Below, one piece after another: positions 22,401 to 31,214 of a stretch of DNA of 64,000 nt. The stretch is from Oegoconia quadripuncta. Taxonomy: Eukaryota; Arthropoda; Insecta; Lepidoptera; Autostichidae. Location: assembly GCA_949316235.1 (NCBI GenBank), contig OX438757.1:14378657-14442656 (forward strand), given 5' to 3'. A program made the translations under genes and the position numbers. Every line of letters begins with the position of its first letter. The stretch's first letter is position 1. The notes below the pieces were generated by a model. The model saw nothing but the letters and a program-made list of their open reading frames with translations. It searched no databases and was not told the DNA's origin.

Positions 22401-23205
22401 TGTCTCCTGGTAATTGAAATACATCGGCGTATTTCGCACAAATATTCTCGATATTAATTTTTTCCTCCTTATTCAAATAGTTTAAGTCAAGTAAATCAAA
22501 CAACGTTTTTACGCGTTTCACGGACTTACTTTCTTCGCTAAATTGACATATCTCAAAACTACCTAAGGGATAAATATCTACCCTTGATAAATTAACATTG
22601 ACTTCTTTATCCTTGGTGTTTAAAATTCTGATCGGAATGCGACCATTTTGTGGCCTGGCAATCATTCCGGCAATGAAAACTCCTTCCTCCATCTCTCTAG
22701 CTAAAATGACTGTATCATCATTCAAATAACAAGGTATGTATTTAATTACCTCGCAACGGGGAGGTATCAGGTATGTATACCTATCTCTACTATCTATATC
22801 CATGCGTATAGTGCAGTTGTTTTCTGAGGTTAACTGCAAACATTTAGTTTTGTAGTTAATGATAGCGTCATATCGCTCAAAAAAATTTTCTCCCAAAATT
22901 CCATCATTCGAACATGTCAAATTCTTAAAAACATAAAACTTCTGTGTAAAAATAATACCATTATAATCTAAATCTAAATAAACAAATCCTTCCGATACTA
23001 ATTTTCCACTTACACCTTTAATCGTTATCATATCACGTTGCATTCTATTCATGTACTCGTTATTCCGACTAAGCCACTCGTGTTTCAAGACACAAAGGCT
23101 TGCACCGCTGTCAACTAACAAACTTATTGTATTACATGTACCTATACTAAATGATACTACGCTACTCGTATTGTAATTGAATACGATATGTTCACCTTTA
23201 CTCAT
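19498..23205 (-). CDS. pol: Retrotransposon Pol polyprotein (PR-RT-RH-IN)
   Basis: From the ATG at 23,205 this gives 1,235 residues; the frame is open up to 23,265, just below a TAG at 23,268-23,266. Domains in order: aspartic protease with DSGA at residues 32-35; reverse transcriptase with motif A FSKLDLSQSYYQ near 379-390 and catalytic YLDD at 464-467; RNase H with TDAS (Asp615), a Glu near 651 and TDH (Asp678); integrase with an intact zinc finger H-X6-H-X29-C-X2-C (His902, His909, Cys939, Cys942) and catalytic D,D-35-E (Asp972, Asp1032, Glu1068); and a C-terminal YEGPYKV GPY/F-type motif near 1,200. Oddity: the RT segment between motifs A and B is tandemly duplicated (residues 389-408 and 409-428, both beginning YQLSL and containing SRK). 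No stop or frameshift. Pol would cleave itself, copy the RNA and integrate the cDNA. Confidence 0.95.
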   Translation of the reverse strand: MSKGEHIVFNYNTSSVVSFSIGTCNTISLLVDSGASLCVLKHEWLSRNNEYMNRMQRDMITIKGVSGKLVSEGFVYLDLDYNGIIFTQKFYVFKNLTCSNDGILGENFFERYDAIINYKTKCLQLTSENNCTIRMDIDSRDRYTYLIPPRCEVIKYIPCYLNDDTVILAREMEEGVFIAGMIARPQNGRIPIRILNTKDKEVNVNLSRVDIYPLGSFEICQFSEESKSVKRVKTLFDLLDLNYLNKEEKINIENICAKYADVFQLPGDKLSVTNLMEHNITLKDNVSPTYVKPYRIPQALKGEVERQVQEMIDNDIIEEATSEWSSPVLLVPKKADRSNEKKWRLVIDYRQLNNKINDDKFPLPNITEILDSLSGSIYFSKLDLSQSYYQLSLSPNSRKYTSFSINKMYQLSLDKESRKCTAFTAGKQYQMKRCPMGLKTSASVFSRLMTIAMSGLNYNKCFIYLDDCVVIGKSMAHHNSNLISVLNRLREVNLKLNPVKCEFLRKEIVYLGHRITSQGIFPDPKKIETMSNFPVPTSVDEVKRFVAFANYYRRFISHFAAIVYPLNNLCRKGIIFEWTSDCQIAFEKLKLALTNPPVLDYPDFSESNVFKLHTDASRIGLGAVLSNCNGKAIAYASRSLKQAETKYPVIELELLAIVWAVRHFRPYLYGRKFKIYTDHRPLIYLFGLKDPSSRLTKFRLYLEEYDFEVEYIPGRTNVADPLSRISMTSSDLKQIGNQVVSVLTRAQRRRLENREPNCQGQPQSSTARRPDQPTAVEILKKPNDIIELFFSDKYDEECLMSTQNIVSDTGNFTFLPSQSAIILNSRSLSTQNVLARDLENLCKRLNIKELLIIKNKSNGKYIKNLLRNMKDLGIVTPRFLVTRDVIRITDKNEIKIILNDFHLLPSSGHAGVNRMINNIKKYYFWNGLTSDVQHYVKKCKSCQKQKYSNRNVKEPMVITSTPDSAFQLISLDIMGPLEIDNYSNKYILTLQCNLSKFVEAYPLPRKDAETVARAFVHNFILRYGIPKQVLTDKGTEFTSSIFIETCKLLGIEKILSTPYHHETLGSIENTHKHLAAYLRIQCDNNTTDWSEWVPYWCFSFNTTVHSITKYTPYELVFGKICSLPSNLSKDIIEPLYNFDDYPRELKYRLQRANADARNNLLQSKELRKVTYDKNAYTKKYRPGDLVLLKNQTGTKLDCVYEGPYKVLQDISPNVKILKNNKEILIHKNNTKMFYD
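21922..22041 (-). repeat. Tandem duplication inside the RT domain
   Basis: Two adjacent 60-nt units (22,041-21,982 and 21,981-21,922) encode YQLSLSPNSRKYTSFSINKM and YQLSLDKESRKCTAFTAGKQ. They are followed by YQMKRCPMGLK, the usual continuation. Typical gypsy RTs have one such segment. The units are diverged at the DNA level although the LTRs are identical, so the duplication is much older than this insertion. Confidence 0.8.
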
Positions 23206-24430
23206 TGTAGGAACGAAAAAATTCGTTGCTAGGTGCGATTTTGGTATCGCTGTCACTAGAAGTGTCTACCTGGTGTGTATGTTGCACTCGTGGGAAGCGT
23301 GTGCTGCTAAGGTTAGCGCGGGAAGCGTTGGTTGGGTAAACACCTCGCGCTGGGCCGCGCACTTGGCCTCTGTGGCCTGCGCGAGCGTGGGCGCGGAAAG
23401 ATGATGTACCATTATAAAATGTCCTATTCAAGGGCGGGCGATAACTTTGCGAATGGCGCGCATTTTGATTTCGATAGGAATGATTGGGTCGACGTGAATG
23501 CGTTTGACCTCTGAAAAAATTATTTTGAGAACCTCGATATGTGTTAAAACGTCTGACTTTCATGACTTGCAGATCTTCATTAGCGCTCATTGACTGTTCA
23601 TCTGAAGCGGCTCGAATCGCTTCTGGCAGAGACTCGAACTGGCGGGAAGCTATGATGGTACTGAGACGCGTGTTATTTAATCCGTCAGCAAAGCGTTTAA
23701 TAGCTGTCTTCTCGTTAATGGGACGCAATACCTCATATTTGTTGTCGTCCCCGTCTGCCTGTGCTATGGTCAGATTGACAAATAATTGTTCTATATCTGA
23801 CCCGTAGTTCTCTATAGATCTACGTCCTTGTTTGGCGCTAAAAAGTTGTGATTGAATTGCGACTGTGGATTTTTTTTGGATCAAATGCATTCGCATGTCC
23901 CTAATTAAAGCACTAACACTTACGTAATTGAACTGTAAACGTAACTTGGCGCTAGTTGATAGCCTAGTCTTCAGAACGAAATCGATCAGTTGTTTCTTTC
24001 CGTTATCATTTACCATGGAGCTGTATAGCTGAATGCTATCTATTAATTGTAACGTAACCTGCTCCGAACCGGTCATCACGGGAAGTAGAGCGATGGCCGT
24101 TTTTAAATCAAAATTATCTGACGTCATTTTAGATGTATCTTTAGAACTCTCCTTAGAAATGGTTAAACTCAAAATTTTCCTATATATTCTATGTATATCC
24201 TGAATTATATTTTTTGTAATTTCTAAACTTTGGGCGCTTATCTCAGATTTCTCAACTTTTTCGCGAATCTCAGACAAAGTAAATTCCAAACGTCCATACA
24301 CGTTTTGAGCTAGGATTAATTTATTTTGAGCGGTTTCTGATGTTTCTCTTCGGTCGGGTCCGATTTTAATCAAATATTCTTTTATGTCGTTTAAGCTTTT
24401 ATAAATTGATCTCAGCTCAGTCAAAGGCAT
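23198..24430 (-). CDS. gag: Retrotransposon Gag protein
   Basis: 410 residues from the ATG at 24,430 (an in-frame GTG one codon upstream is not needed) to TAA at 23,200-23,198. The N-terminal two thirds is predicted to be largely helical, as in capsid proteins, with LLPVMTGSEQVTLQLIDSIQ in the middle. The last ~125 residues are rich in Arg, Asn, Tyr and Gly (RRFNTYRGSQNNFFRGQTHS and onward). This basic tail probably binds RNA in place of a CCHC zinc knuckle, which is absent. The 3' end overlaps pol: ATGAGTAA contains both the pol ATG and the gag stop, and pol is in the +1 frame. It is expected to assemble the particle that packages element RNA. Confidence 0.9.
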   Translation of the reverse strand: MPLTELRSIYKSLNDIKEYLIKIGPDRRETSETAQNKLILAQNVYGRLEFTLSEIREKVEKSEISAQSLEITKNIIQDIHRIYRKILSLTISKESSKDTSKMTSDNFDLKTAIALLPVMTGSEQVTLQLIDSIQLYSSMVNDNGKKQLIDFVLKTRLSTSAKLRLQFNYVSVSALIRDMRMHLIQKKSTVAIQSQLFSAKQGRRSIENYGSDIEQLFVNLTIAQADGDDNKYEVLRPINEKTAIKRFADGLNNTRLSTIIASRQFESLPEAIRAASDEQSMSANEDLQVMKVRRFNTYRGSQNNFFRGQTHSRRPNHSYRNQNARHSQSYRPPLNRTFYNGTSSFRAHARAGHRGQVRGPARGVYPTNASRANLSSTRFPRVQHTHQVDTSSDSDTKIAPSNEFFRSYNE

Positions 24431-24433
24431 CAC

Positions 24434-25106
24434 ATGTAAATTTTAAAAGTACAACAAAAATATATCATCAATAAAAGAAAAAAAAAATATACTTCGCTTA
24501 AGGCATGAGTAGGTAGGTACGCTATTCACTTATTATAATGTATCTCGTGACATTTATATAACATTACACAGACTTACTTGTATAGCTCGGTTAATATACT
24601 TCTATAATATTATGATGGGAAGAATAAGGCTGCGATGTTACGGATGCGGCGTCTCATGGTGACACGACGGCTGGATGCTGTAGTTGGCAGGTTTTCAGGT
24701 GAACTGATGATTGGGCCGGGTAATCCCTGGACACCTCTTCGGGCCGGGTACTCCCTGGACACCTCTTCGGGCCGGGTAATCCCTGGACACCTCTTCTAAA
24801 CAGCAGCTAAAGCGATATCTTGACGTGATTGTGATATGTCAGTCTGGGCTATGATAACTTCGTCCTTGGAGTATGATTTGCCCATGTTTTGCTATAATTT
24901 TTTGTCTTCTTCTTCTTGCTATCTTCTTTTTAATTCTTCTTATTTTCAATGCTTCTTTCTTCTGTCTTCATATATATTTGCTATATTTTTCTCTTCTTTA
25001 TTTTTCTGTCTTCTTTTTTTTTTTTCAATATTGTTTTTCTTTCTCCGTCTTCATAATTTTTTTTTTTTTTTTTATCTTCAAAATATCTCAATATCTTCTA
25101 TCGTTC
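24434..25106 (-). promoter_or_regulatory. Retrotransposon 5' leader
   Basis: About 670 nt between the primer site and gag. On the element strand the first ~250 nt (plus 24,870-25,100) is almost purely purine (GAAGA and poly-A blocks). This produces phenylalanine-rich open frames on the plus strand that are artefacts. Next come three 28-bp repeats, then an AT-rich stretch up to the gag ATG. The leader is likely to hold packaging and dimerisation signals. Confidence 0.7.
24713..24796. repeat. Three tandem 28-bp repeats in leader
   Basis: Units at 24,713-24,740, 24,741-24,768 and 24,769-24,796. On the plus strand each starts GGGCCGGGTA and ends GGACACCTCTTC. The middle unit differs by one base (TACTCC against TAATCC). 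GC-rich against an AT-rich background, so a structured RNA element or protein-binding array is plausible. Confidence 0.9.
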
Positions 25107-25124
25107 GTAAAGGCAGGGTCGCCA
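25107..25124 (-). promoter_or_regulatory. Primer binding site for minus-strand synthesis
   Basis: Directly after the 5' LTR the element strand reads TGGCGACCCTGCC. TGG pairs with the tRNA CCA end. TGGCGACC is also how the tRNA-Arg-type primer sites of 412/mdg1-like insect elements begin, so tRNA-Arg is the likeliest primer; the exact tRNA was not checked. Confidence 0.75.
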
Positions 25125-25305
25125 TGGATTATGTGTACTTTTGGGTTAATTTAGGTTTATTTGTGATAACAATGAAAAGACATGTTTCCCATTTGAATGC
25201 CGTATAATCAGTGACAATTATATTAATACAAGGAATGCGGTTGCGCTTTGGTCAGCGTAAAGCTTCCGACATTACATATGTGACCGTGGGAATGCCTATA
25301 TTGCA
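25125..25305 (-). repeat. 5' LTR
   Basis: 181 bp, identical to the 3' LTR. It should hold the pol II promoter for the element. The flanking TTGA at 25,306-25,309 completes the target duplication. Confidence 0.93.
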
Positions 25306-25442
25306 TTGATACTACGTACGCCATGTATGTACCTAAGTAAAATCTGCAAACATTGACTTTCCAAAGACCTGATAATTTTTGGGGTTCCACAGCCAAATAA
25401 ACTATATCCACGACCAGCCAATATTTTTGCAATCGATTGCTA

Positions 25443-25688
25443 GATTTTTTTTTTATATGAGAGGGCGGCAAACGAGCATGCGGGTCACCTGATGGAAAGC
25501 AATCACCGCCGCCCATGGACACCCGCAACACCAAAAGGGTCACAGATGCGTTGCCGGCCTTTGAGGAAGGTGTAGGCTCGTTTCTTGAAGGTTCCAATGT
25601 CGTACTCGTTCGGGAATACCGCTGCCGGAAGTCCGTTCCACAGGGTGGTTGTACGTGGTAAGAAGTTTCTTGAGAAACGTACAGTGCT
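25443..25688 (-). pseudogene. LINE-P ORF2 C-terminal fragment, copy 3
   Basis: On the minus strand it encodes the same [20 protein letters not shown] end as copy 2, then the stop and the 'catcaggtgacccgcatgct' UTR, with a T-run at 25,445-25,455 as its A tail. It sits just outside the LTR retrotransposon and is not part of it. Confidence 0.75.
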
Positions 25689-26147
25689 AGATTTTGTAAG
25701 ATCAAAACCACAGCTCAGAACTAAGAATAAGGGGACAAACGACTAATTATCAGGTAACTAATCTAGGTAAATGTGTCTTTAGTATTGATATAACTCTAGT
25801 ATATTACCATGTTTGAAATAAATCATTTTCATATATTTACAAAAACAACTATAAATTGAAAATTCAGAAAACCCCGAAAAACAAGCGATTAAAAGAAATA
25901 GGGTGAACCGATTTAGATAAAACATATCCCCTTAGATAAACGATGACCCCCAGTCAAATGGGCTGTGATCGACGACCCTGCTTACAGAGGGCACGCGCTA
26001 TGGCGCATTTATGTCTATGATTTCATTTATTAATTTATGTCTGTGTTATGATACAGACTACTGTCAATAAAATTGAGAGCAACTGTTTTCGATTGTCTGT
26101 TAATGTGCCTTCCGACCGAGCATAATAAATAAATAAATAAAATATCC

Positions 26148-26387
26148 CTTGGACATATACAGACAGCGCCATCTAACTCCTCATAAAGCAACTAGGCTTG
26201 TGTTGTGGATACCAGATGGTTGATACACTACACAAATACATTTTTTTTTTGTAAATAAAAAAACATCCTTAACTTGGGTACTCATGTCCGTATTCATCAA
26301 ACAAAAATATGCCCCTAGCGGGATTCGAACCCGCGACCTTTTGGTATAGCAGCAGAGTTTGTAACCACTACACCAAACAGGTCGTCG
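26148..26387 (-). mobile_element. SINE-B copy 3, minus strand
   Basis: Full length. Head complement 'caccaaacaggtcgtc' at about 26,371-26,386, B-box complement at 26,321-26,334, and 'cagacagcgccatctaactc' at 26,160. Preceded by AAAT repeats at 26,124-26,142 that belong to a LINE-like 3' tail. Confidence 0.8.
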
Positions 26388-26689
26388 GAGCATGTTCCGA
26401 GATGTAACACTCCTCTTTGAAATTTCAATGTTACTTATTTTAGTATTGTAATTTTCATACTGTTAGTGCGCTTATTTACCTGTCATGAAGAGAAATTGAG
26501 AAATATAATATTATCCCCAATGCAATAAAATTTGCGACAAGCAACAGACAAGAACAAATTCTGAAGGACCAAAATCAAACCAGTCATAAATTCACTTTAA
26601 GCGTAGGTTGCCCATTACTCTTTTATCAAAAGCAACTAAGTATAGGTAACTACATAAAATAACTAATTTATGTTTTTAAAAACCAAAAA

Positions 26690-27215
26690 ACCCGACACCA
26701 TATTTTGTATTTTACGAGCCATGTTGGATTTTTTACCATAAAATGCATCCTGGACACTCCGGGTACCAAGACGAATCTATAACAACACCATGCACTTCGA
26801 AATCGGTCCAGCCGTTGAGGCTACAGGATTTTTTTTATGCACAACGGGTTGGTACATGACCTCAATCACACCTGATGTTAAGCGAAGATAAGGTCGAAGA
26901 TGGAAGCGTATTGACCCGAAAACTCCATCACATTTGTCGGACTGGCTATCTTATCTCTGACAACCGGAACACAACAATGCTATTAACATTGCTGCTTGAC
27001 ATTTAAAATGCCCTATCACCGAGCAAACCGAGTACTTAAAACATGTACCCCACTGGGGATCGAACCCACGACCTCCGAATCGTAAACTCAATGTTGTTTA
27101 CATTGAGCCAAGGAGGCGGTTAAACGCGCGCCAGGATGCGCCAAAAGAACGGACATACATACGTACATACACTCGATAAACATTACCCTCCTTTCTTGGG
27201 CAGTCGGGTAAAAGA
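26690..27215 (+). repeat. R-D copy interrupted by SINE-A
   Basis: Runs from 'cccgacaccatattttgta' through 'aaatcggtccagccgttgag' to 26,828, then resumes after the SINE at about 27,125 and ends with 'accctcctttcttgggcagt'. The SINE-A is therefore younger than this copy. Confidence 0.55.
26829..27122 (-). mobile_element. SINE-A copy, minus strand, nested in R-D
   Basis: T-run at 26,829-26,836 and head complement 'caaggaggcggtta' at its right end. A ~35-bp body segment with 'gctagctaccacc' is deleted. Confidence 0.8.
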
Positions 27216-27441
27216 ATAGGATGAATAACAGAAAATATTAACTAAACGAAAGGACTTTATCGCATTGAAAACACAATTAGCATGGACGGAACCTCTGGTG
27301 TGTCAACATGTCTCACTTTGTTGACATTTTGCATTTAACGCCCTGATGCTAAACGCCATAACGTTAAATACAGAATTTAAATGAAACGAGTGAAAGCTAC
27401 AATGTCTTTATCCTTAATGTAGGTTAGTCTTTAAAAAGAAG

Positions 27442-27572
27442 TTTTTTTTAATGCACAACGGGTTAGTTGACCTCAATCACGCCGTGTGGCTGAAGGAAGC
27501 ATGCAGCCTCATCCGGAATGCCCAACTTAGTTTGGAGATTGGCTATTCTTATTTTAAAGATCCGGAACACAC
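27442..27572 (-). mobile_element. SINE-A, strongly degraded 3' fragment
   Basis: 'tttttttaatgcacaacggg' with 'gacctcaatcac', then only patchy similarity up to 'gatccggaacacac'. Probably one of the oldest copies present. Confidence 0.5.
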
Positions 27573-28254
27573 TGTTTGTATTTTATTTTGTGTGCAATAA
27601 AGGATTTAAAATAATTAAAGGGACAAACTGACTTAGAACTTTAAAACAAAAACGTACTATTTACTTGGTTACTAATAATACGGATAATAGTTAGTAACGG
27701 ATAATACCAGCTCATGCTGAGAAAAACAAACAAGGAAAATAATAATAATAATGAATCATATTAACCCCCTGATCATATTTACACCGGTAAAGCAGTTAAT
27801 AAGGTGACAAAAGAATATAATATAAATTAATAATAATAAGATAAGGTAATACCCTTAAAGAAGAGAAAAGAAAGAATATAAACATAATAATAATAATCAC
27901 GTTCCACAACAAACAGAAAAACTGTATACATTATCGCCATACCTAATACTCATAACATCCAAAGCACAATCACAGATAAACTTAGAAAATATCAGGATCT
28001 TGCAATAGAAATCCGAACCCAATGGAAAGGACAAACAATACACATAGGCCCGATTGTCTTGTCATTCACCGGAACAATCACCAAAACTTTAAAAAATTTG
28101 GACATTCCAACATACCTACATCACACACATCTTACAAAAAGCCGAGATACTCAACTCTTGTAGTCCTTAGGCTTTGACAAATGAGGAAATGTCTAGAAAT
28201 GGGTTCTTGTGTATTAGAGTACGCAGGTAATTAATAATACCTTGACTAATATCT
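27573..28254. other. No gene recognised
   Basis: AT-rich with many AAT/ATA runs at 27,738-27,900. A tail-like 'tgtgcaataaaggatttaaa' occurs at 27,590. No coding frame with motifs. Confidence 0.45.
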
Positions 28255-28326
28255 CACCAACGATGGGCTCACCCTGACATGTGCATTTCTGTGTAGTGGA
28301 TGTGGTATCAAACTTCATTTTAAGAG

Positions 28327-28490
28327 AGTTTATTCAGTCCAGTGGTTCCCTCATTGGATAAATTAAAATTTCTTATTAAAAACAGAATAAATAACGATTA
28401 TAAAAAAGTGGCCTCTTTTATCGATAATTTGAAATTCCCGAAAATAACTGAAATAAAAGCTATTTGGGCTCGTATTTCCGAATGTTGCTT
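28327..28490 (+). repeat. Unclassified coding-like repeat R-F, copy 1
   Basis: 'cagtccagtggttccctcat' with 'tggataaatta' and 'gataatttgaaattcccgaa' with 'aataa' recur at 51,640-51,690 and 52,845-52,890, where the two halves are split by a foldback element. The open frame 28,342-28,545 (67 codons, VPSLDKLKFLIKNRINNDYK…) is probably part of a transposon protein; I do not recognise the family. Confidence 0.45.
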
Positions 28491-29293
28491 AAGCGTAGAT
28501 CTGCCCTTGAGCATAGTTGGAAAGAGATGCCGATATACAAGTTAGATAAAGCTGTCCTTTTTTTACTGTCCTCAAGCGGAAATCATTATGTAATACGGGC
28601 CTTTATATTAATTTATAATTAGCTTCAAGGCTTTTCGAGTGCAGGTCAGAGCAATGTTTTTGATTTATACTGTATTTAAAAACAAATCTTAATTTATCCA
28701 CTGGACGGAATAAACCCTTTTATTGTTTGAAACAAATGCTTGTGATTGGAATGTTTTTTGGGATAAATGATAAACTCGTGACCTCATGCTCAGCTTATAC
28801 TTTCCTAATTTCTTAAGCTGGCAGTCTTATCTACGTAGAGTCTTCCCATTCTTTAATAGTGGCGTTCAATCCCATTATGTATATCTATTGTAAATTACTA
28901 TAGTCCTTCTATTATTCATTTTAGTAACTGCTAAATACCTTGAAATTTCAAATAACTTCCAAACTTAATTCGAGAAAGTCCCATGCGAACCCGAAATCAA
29001 ATAAAGAATTGTATTTTGTCGCAATGAAATCAAAGTGTTTTGAATACAATGGGCTTGAATTTGGGTCAAGCACTAAAGCGATTAAATGTAAAAAACGCAA
29101 CACACTTTCAACCAAATCGAAATTTAAAGCTGCTTAATTCAGCTTTAAATCTCTCCAATTTCGTTCTTTCTACAAATTGTCATCATAAAACTTTCGAATC
29201 AATAGCGTTCAGTTATTATGAAAGTATCGACGCGCCGCCCCCGATAATTAGTGCCTGCTTGAAAACAGATTTATGCTTTACGAATAATGTAAA

Positions 29294-29625
29294 ACCGCCT
29301 CCGTGGCTCAATGTAAACAACATTGGTTTACGATTCGGAGGTCGCGGGTTCGATCCCCAGCGGGGTACATATTTAAGTACTCGGTTTGGTTGGTGGTAGG
29401 GCATTTTAAATGTTCGCCTGGCTAGCTACCACCATCTTATCTAAATCTGCCGCCAAGCAGCAATGTTAATAGTATTGTTGTGTTCCGGTTGTCAGAGGTA
29501 AGATAGCCAGTCCCCCAAATGTATTGGGATTTCCGGGTCAGTACGCTTCCTCCTTCGACTTCATCTTCACTTAACATCAGGTGTGATTGAGGTCAAGTGC
29601 TAACCCGTTGAGTATAAAAAAAAAC
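29294..29625 (+). mobile_element. SINE-A full-length copy, first of a tandem pair
   Basis: Complete head (B-box GGTTCGATCCCC at 29,347-29,358), body and A tail. Its upstream flank 'cagatttatgctttac' with 'ataatgtaaa' (29,266-29,293) is repeated directly after its tail, just before the next copy. Confidence 0.85.
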
Positions 29626-29652
29626 AGATTTATGCTTTACATATAATGTAAA

Positions 29653-29963
29653 ACCGTCTCAGTGGCTCAATGTAAACAACATTGAGGTCGCGGGTTCGAT
29701 CCCCAGCGGGGTACATATTTAAATACTCGGTTTGATTGGTGGTAGGGCATTTTAAATGTCCGCCTGGCTAGCTACCACCCTCTTATCTAAATCTGCCGCC
29801 AAGCAGCAATGTTAATAGCATTTTGTGTTCCGGTTGTCAGAGGTAACCAGTCCTCCAAATGTATTGGGGTTTCCGGGTCAGTACGCTTCCACCTTCGACT
29901 TCATCTTCACTTAACATCAGGTGTGATTGAGGTCAAGTACAACCCGTTGTGCATAAAAAAAAA
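29653..29963 (+). mobile_element. SINE-A copy, second of the tandem pair
   Basis: Head shortened: 'gggtttacgattcgg' is missing between 'aacatt' and 'gaggtcgcgg'. B-box intact. It has scattered differences from its upstream neighbour, so it is not a very recent duplicate. Confidence 0.8.
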
Positions 29964-30014
29964 CACACATTAGCACATATTATATAAAAGAGGCAAATCT
30001 CAGTCAAATGTTTG

Positions 30015-30215
30015 AAACACGTAAACGGAATAAGAATAGAAACAACCCATATTATTCCGTGAGTGTCGTAAAAGGCGACGAGACTTTTCACCAAAAAACA
30101 TCACACCTGCACGTGTCAACGGCGATAGGCTCACGCCCTGCCACATGCGCATTTCTGTATATTTGGAAGGGTTAACTTCATTTTAATGTTAGGAGCAACG
30201 TCTCTGAGATGAGAT
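30015..30215 (+). repeat. Unclassified repeat R-C, copy 3
   Basis: 'agaatagaaacaacccatat', 'gtgtcgtaaaaggcgacgag', 'gtgtcaacggcgataggctc' and 'gcgcatttctgtatatttgg' match the other R-C copies in order. Confidence 0.55.
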
Positions 30216-30305
30216 TTAGATGAGATGAGATATAGGGCATTTTAAATGTCTGCAACAACACGACACAGAAGCCCACTGCGGCATGTTAGCCCCGATCAAC
30301 AGCGT

Positions 30306-30357
30306 TAGTCATCATCATCAGCATATCAGCCATATGACGTCCACTGCTGAACATAGG
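30306..30357 (-). mobile_element. RTE LINE extreme 3' fragment
   Basis: 'catcatcatcagcatatcag' with 'gacgtccactgctgaacata' matches the 3' end of the RTE copy at 17,888-17,935. A SINE-A follows directly at 30,362, so the RTE end was probably its target. Confidence 0.6.
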
Positions 30358-30361
30358 TTTT

Positions 30362-30692
30362 AACCGCCTCTGTGCCTCAATGTAAACAACATTGGGTTTA
30401 CGATTCGGAGGTCGCGGGTTCGATCCCCAGCGGGGTACATGTTTAAGCACTCGGTTTGGTTGGTGGTAGAGCATTTCAAATGTCCGCCTGGCTAGCTACC
30501 ACCATCTTATCTAAATCTGCCGCCATGCAGAAATGTTAATAGCATTGTTGTGTTCCGGTTGTCAGAGATAAGATAGCCAGTCCCCCAAATGTGTTGGGGT
30601 TTCCGGGTCAGTACGCTTCCACCTTGCCTCACCTTCACTTAACATCAGGTGTGATTGAGGTCAAGTACAAACCTGTCGTGCATAAAAAAAAA
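30362..30692 (+). mobile_element. SINE-A full-length copy
   Basis: Head, B-box (30,419-30,430), body and 'gtcgtgcataaaaaaaa' tail all present; one body substitution gives 'ccgccatgcagaaatg'. Confidence 0.85.
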
Positions 30693-31214
30693 TATCTCTG
30701 AGATTTGAGTGAGATGTAAGTTTCACAATTTCTGGATAGATAATTAAACCCACATACTACCTATTGAACCGCTACAAGGTGGCATAACATCAGATTTCAA
30801 TGCGGTTCAGTCCTCTATTCCTTGGTGAATCATCAAGAACAGCCGGACTGCATCAACAGTTTTGTCACATCATATGAAGTCACCCGATATGGAACTACTC
30901 ACATAAATTAGTATCGTAACTTAATCACGATATTGAACCGTCAACTACTTAGTTCCAGCCTCTCCATCATCACCTTTTGAAGAAATTGAAATGTTACCAC
31001 CTCTAGAGAATTTTCTTTCAAATAGGTATAATATGAAATCTAGTTTTGCATTCATTCAAATTAACAGAACTGAAGAATATAAGTACCTACATGGAACTTA
31101 ATAACTACCTAATAAGATAAAATGAAATAAAATTCTAATATTACTATCAATTTTACAAAATAACAGCACTTAAAAACTTAACATGAACAACTAATCTGGC
31201 ATCTCATCACATAG
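30693..31214. other. No gene recognised
   Basis: AT-rich. I see no frames with motifs and no complete repeat. Confidence 0.5.

Larger units (their letters stand above)
19101..25309 (-). mobile_element. Complete Ty3/gypsy LTR retrotransposon
   Basis: It has two 181-bp LTRs (19,105-19,285 and 25,125-25,305) with no difference between them on direct reading. They start TG and end CA and are flanked by a 4-bp target duplication TTGA (19,101-19,104 and 25,306-25,309). In element order on the minus strand: 5' LTR, tRNA primer site, ~690-nt leader, gag, pol (protease, RT, RNase H, integrase), polypurine tract, 3' LTR. Integrase after RNase H places it in Ty3/gypsy rather than Ty1/copia. No env frame follows pol. 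Identical LTRs, intact gag and pol and an exact target duplication indicate a recent insertion, probably a potentially autonomous copy. Confidence 0.95.

Noticed and set aside
24836..25207. Phenylalanine-rich plus-strand open frames of about 90-120 codons
   Set aside because: They are the pyrimidine complement of the purine-rich retrotransposon leader; low complexity and antisense to the element.
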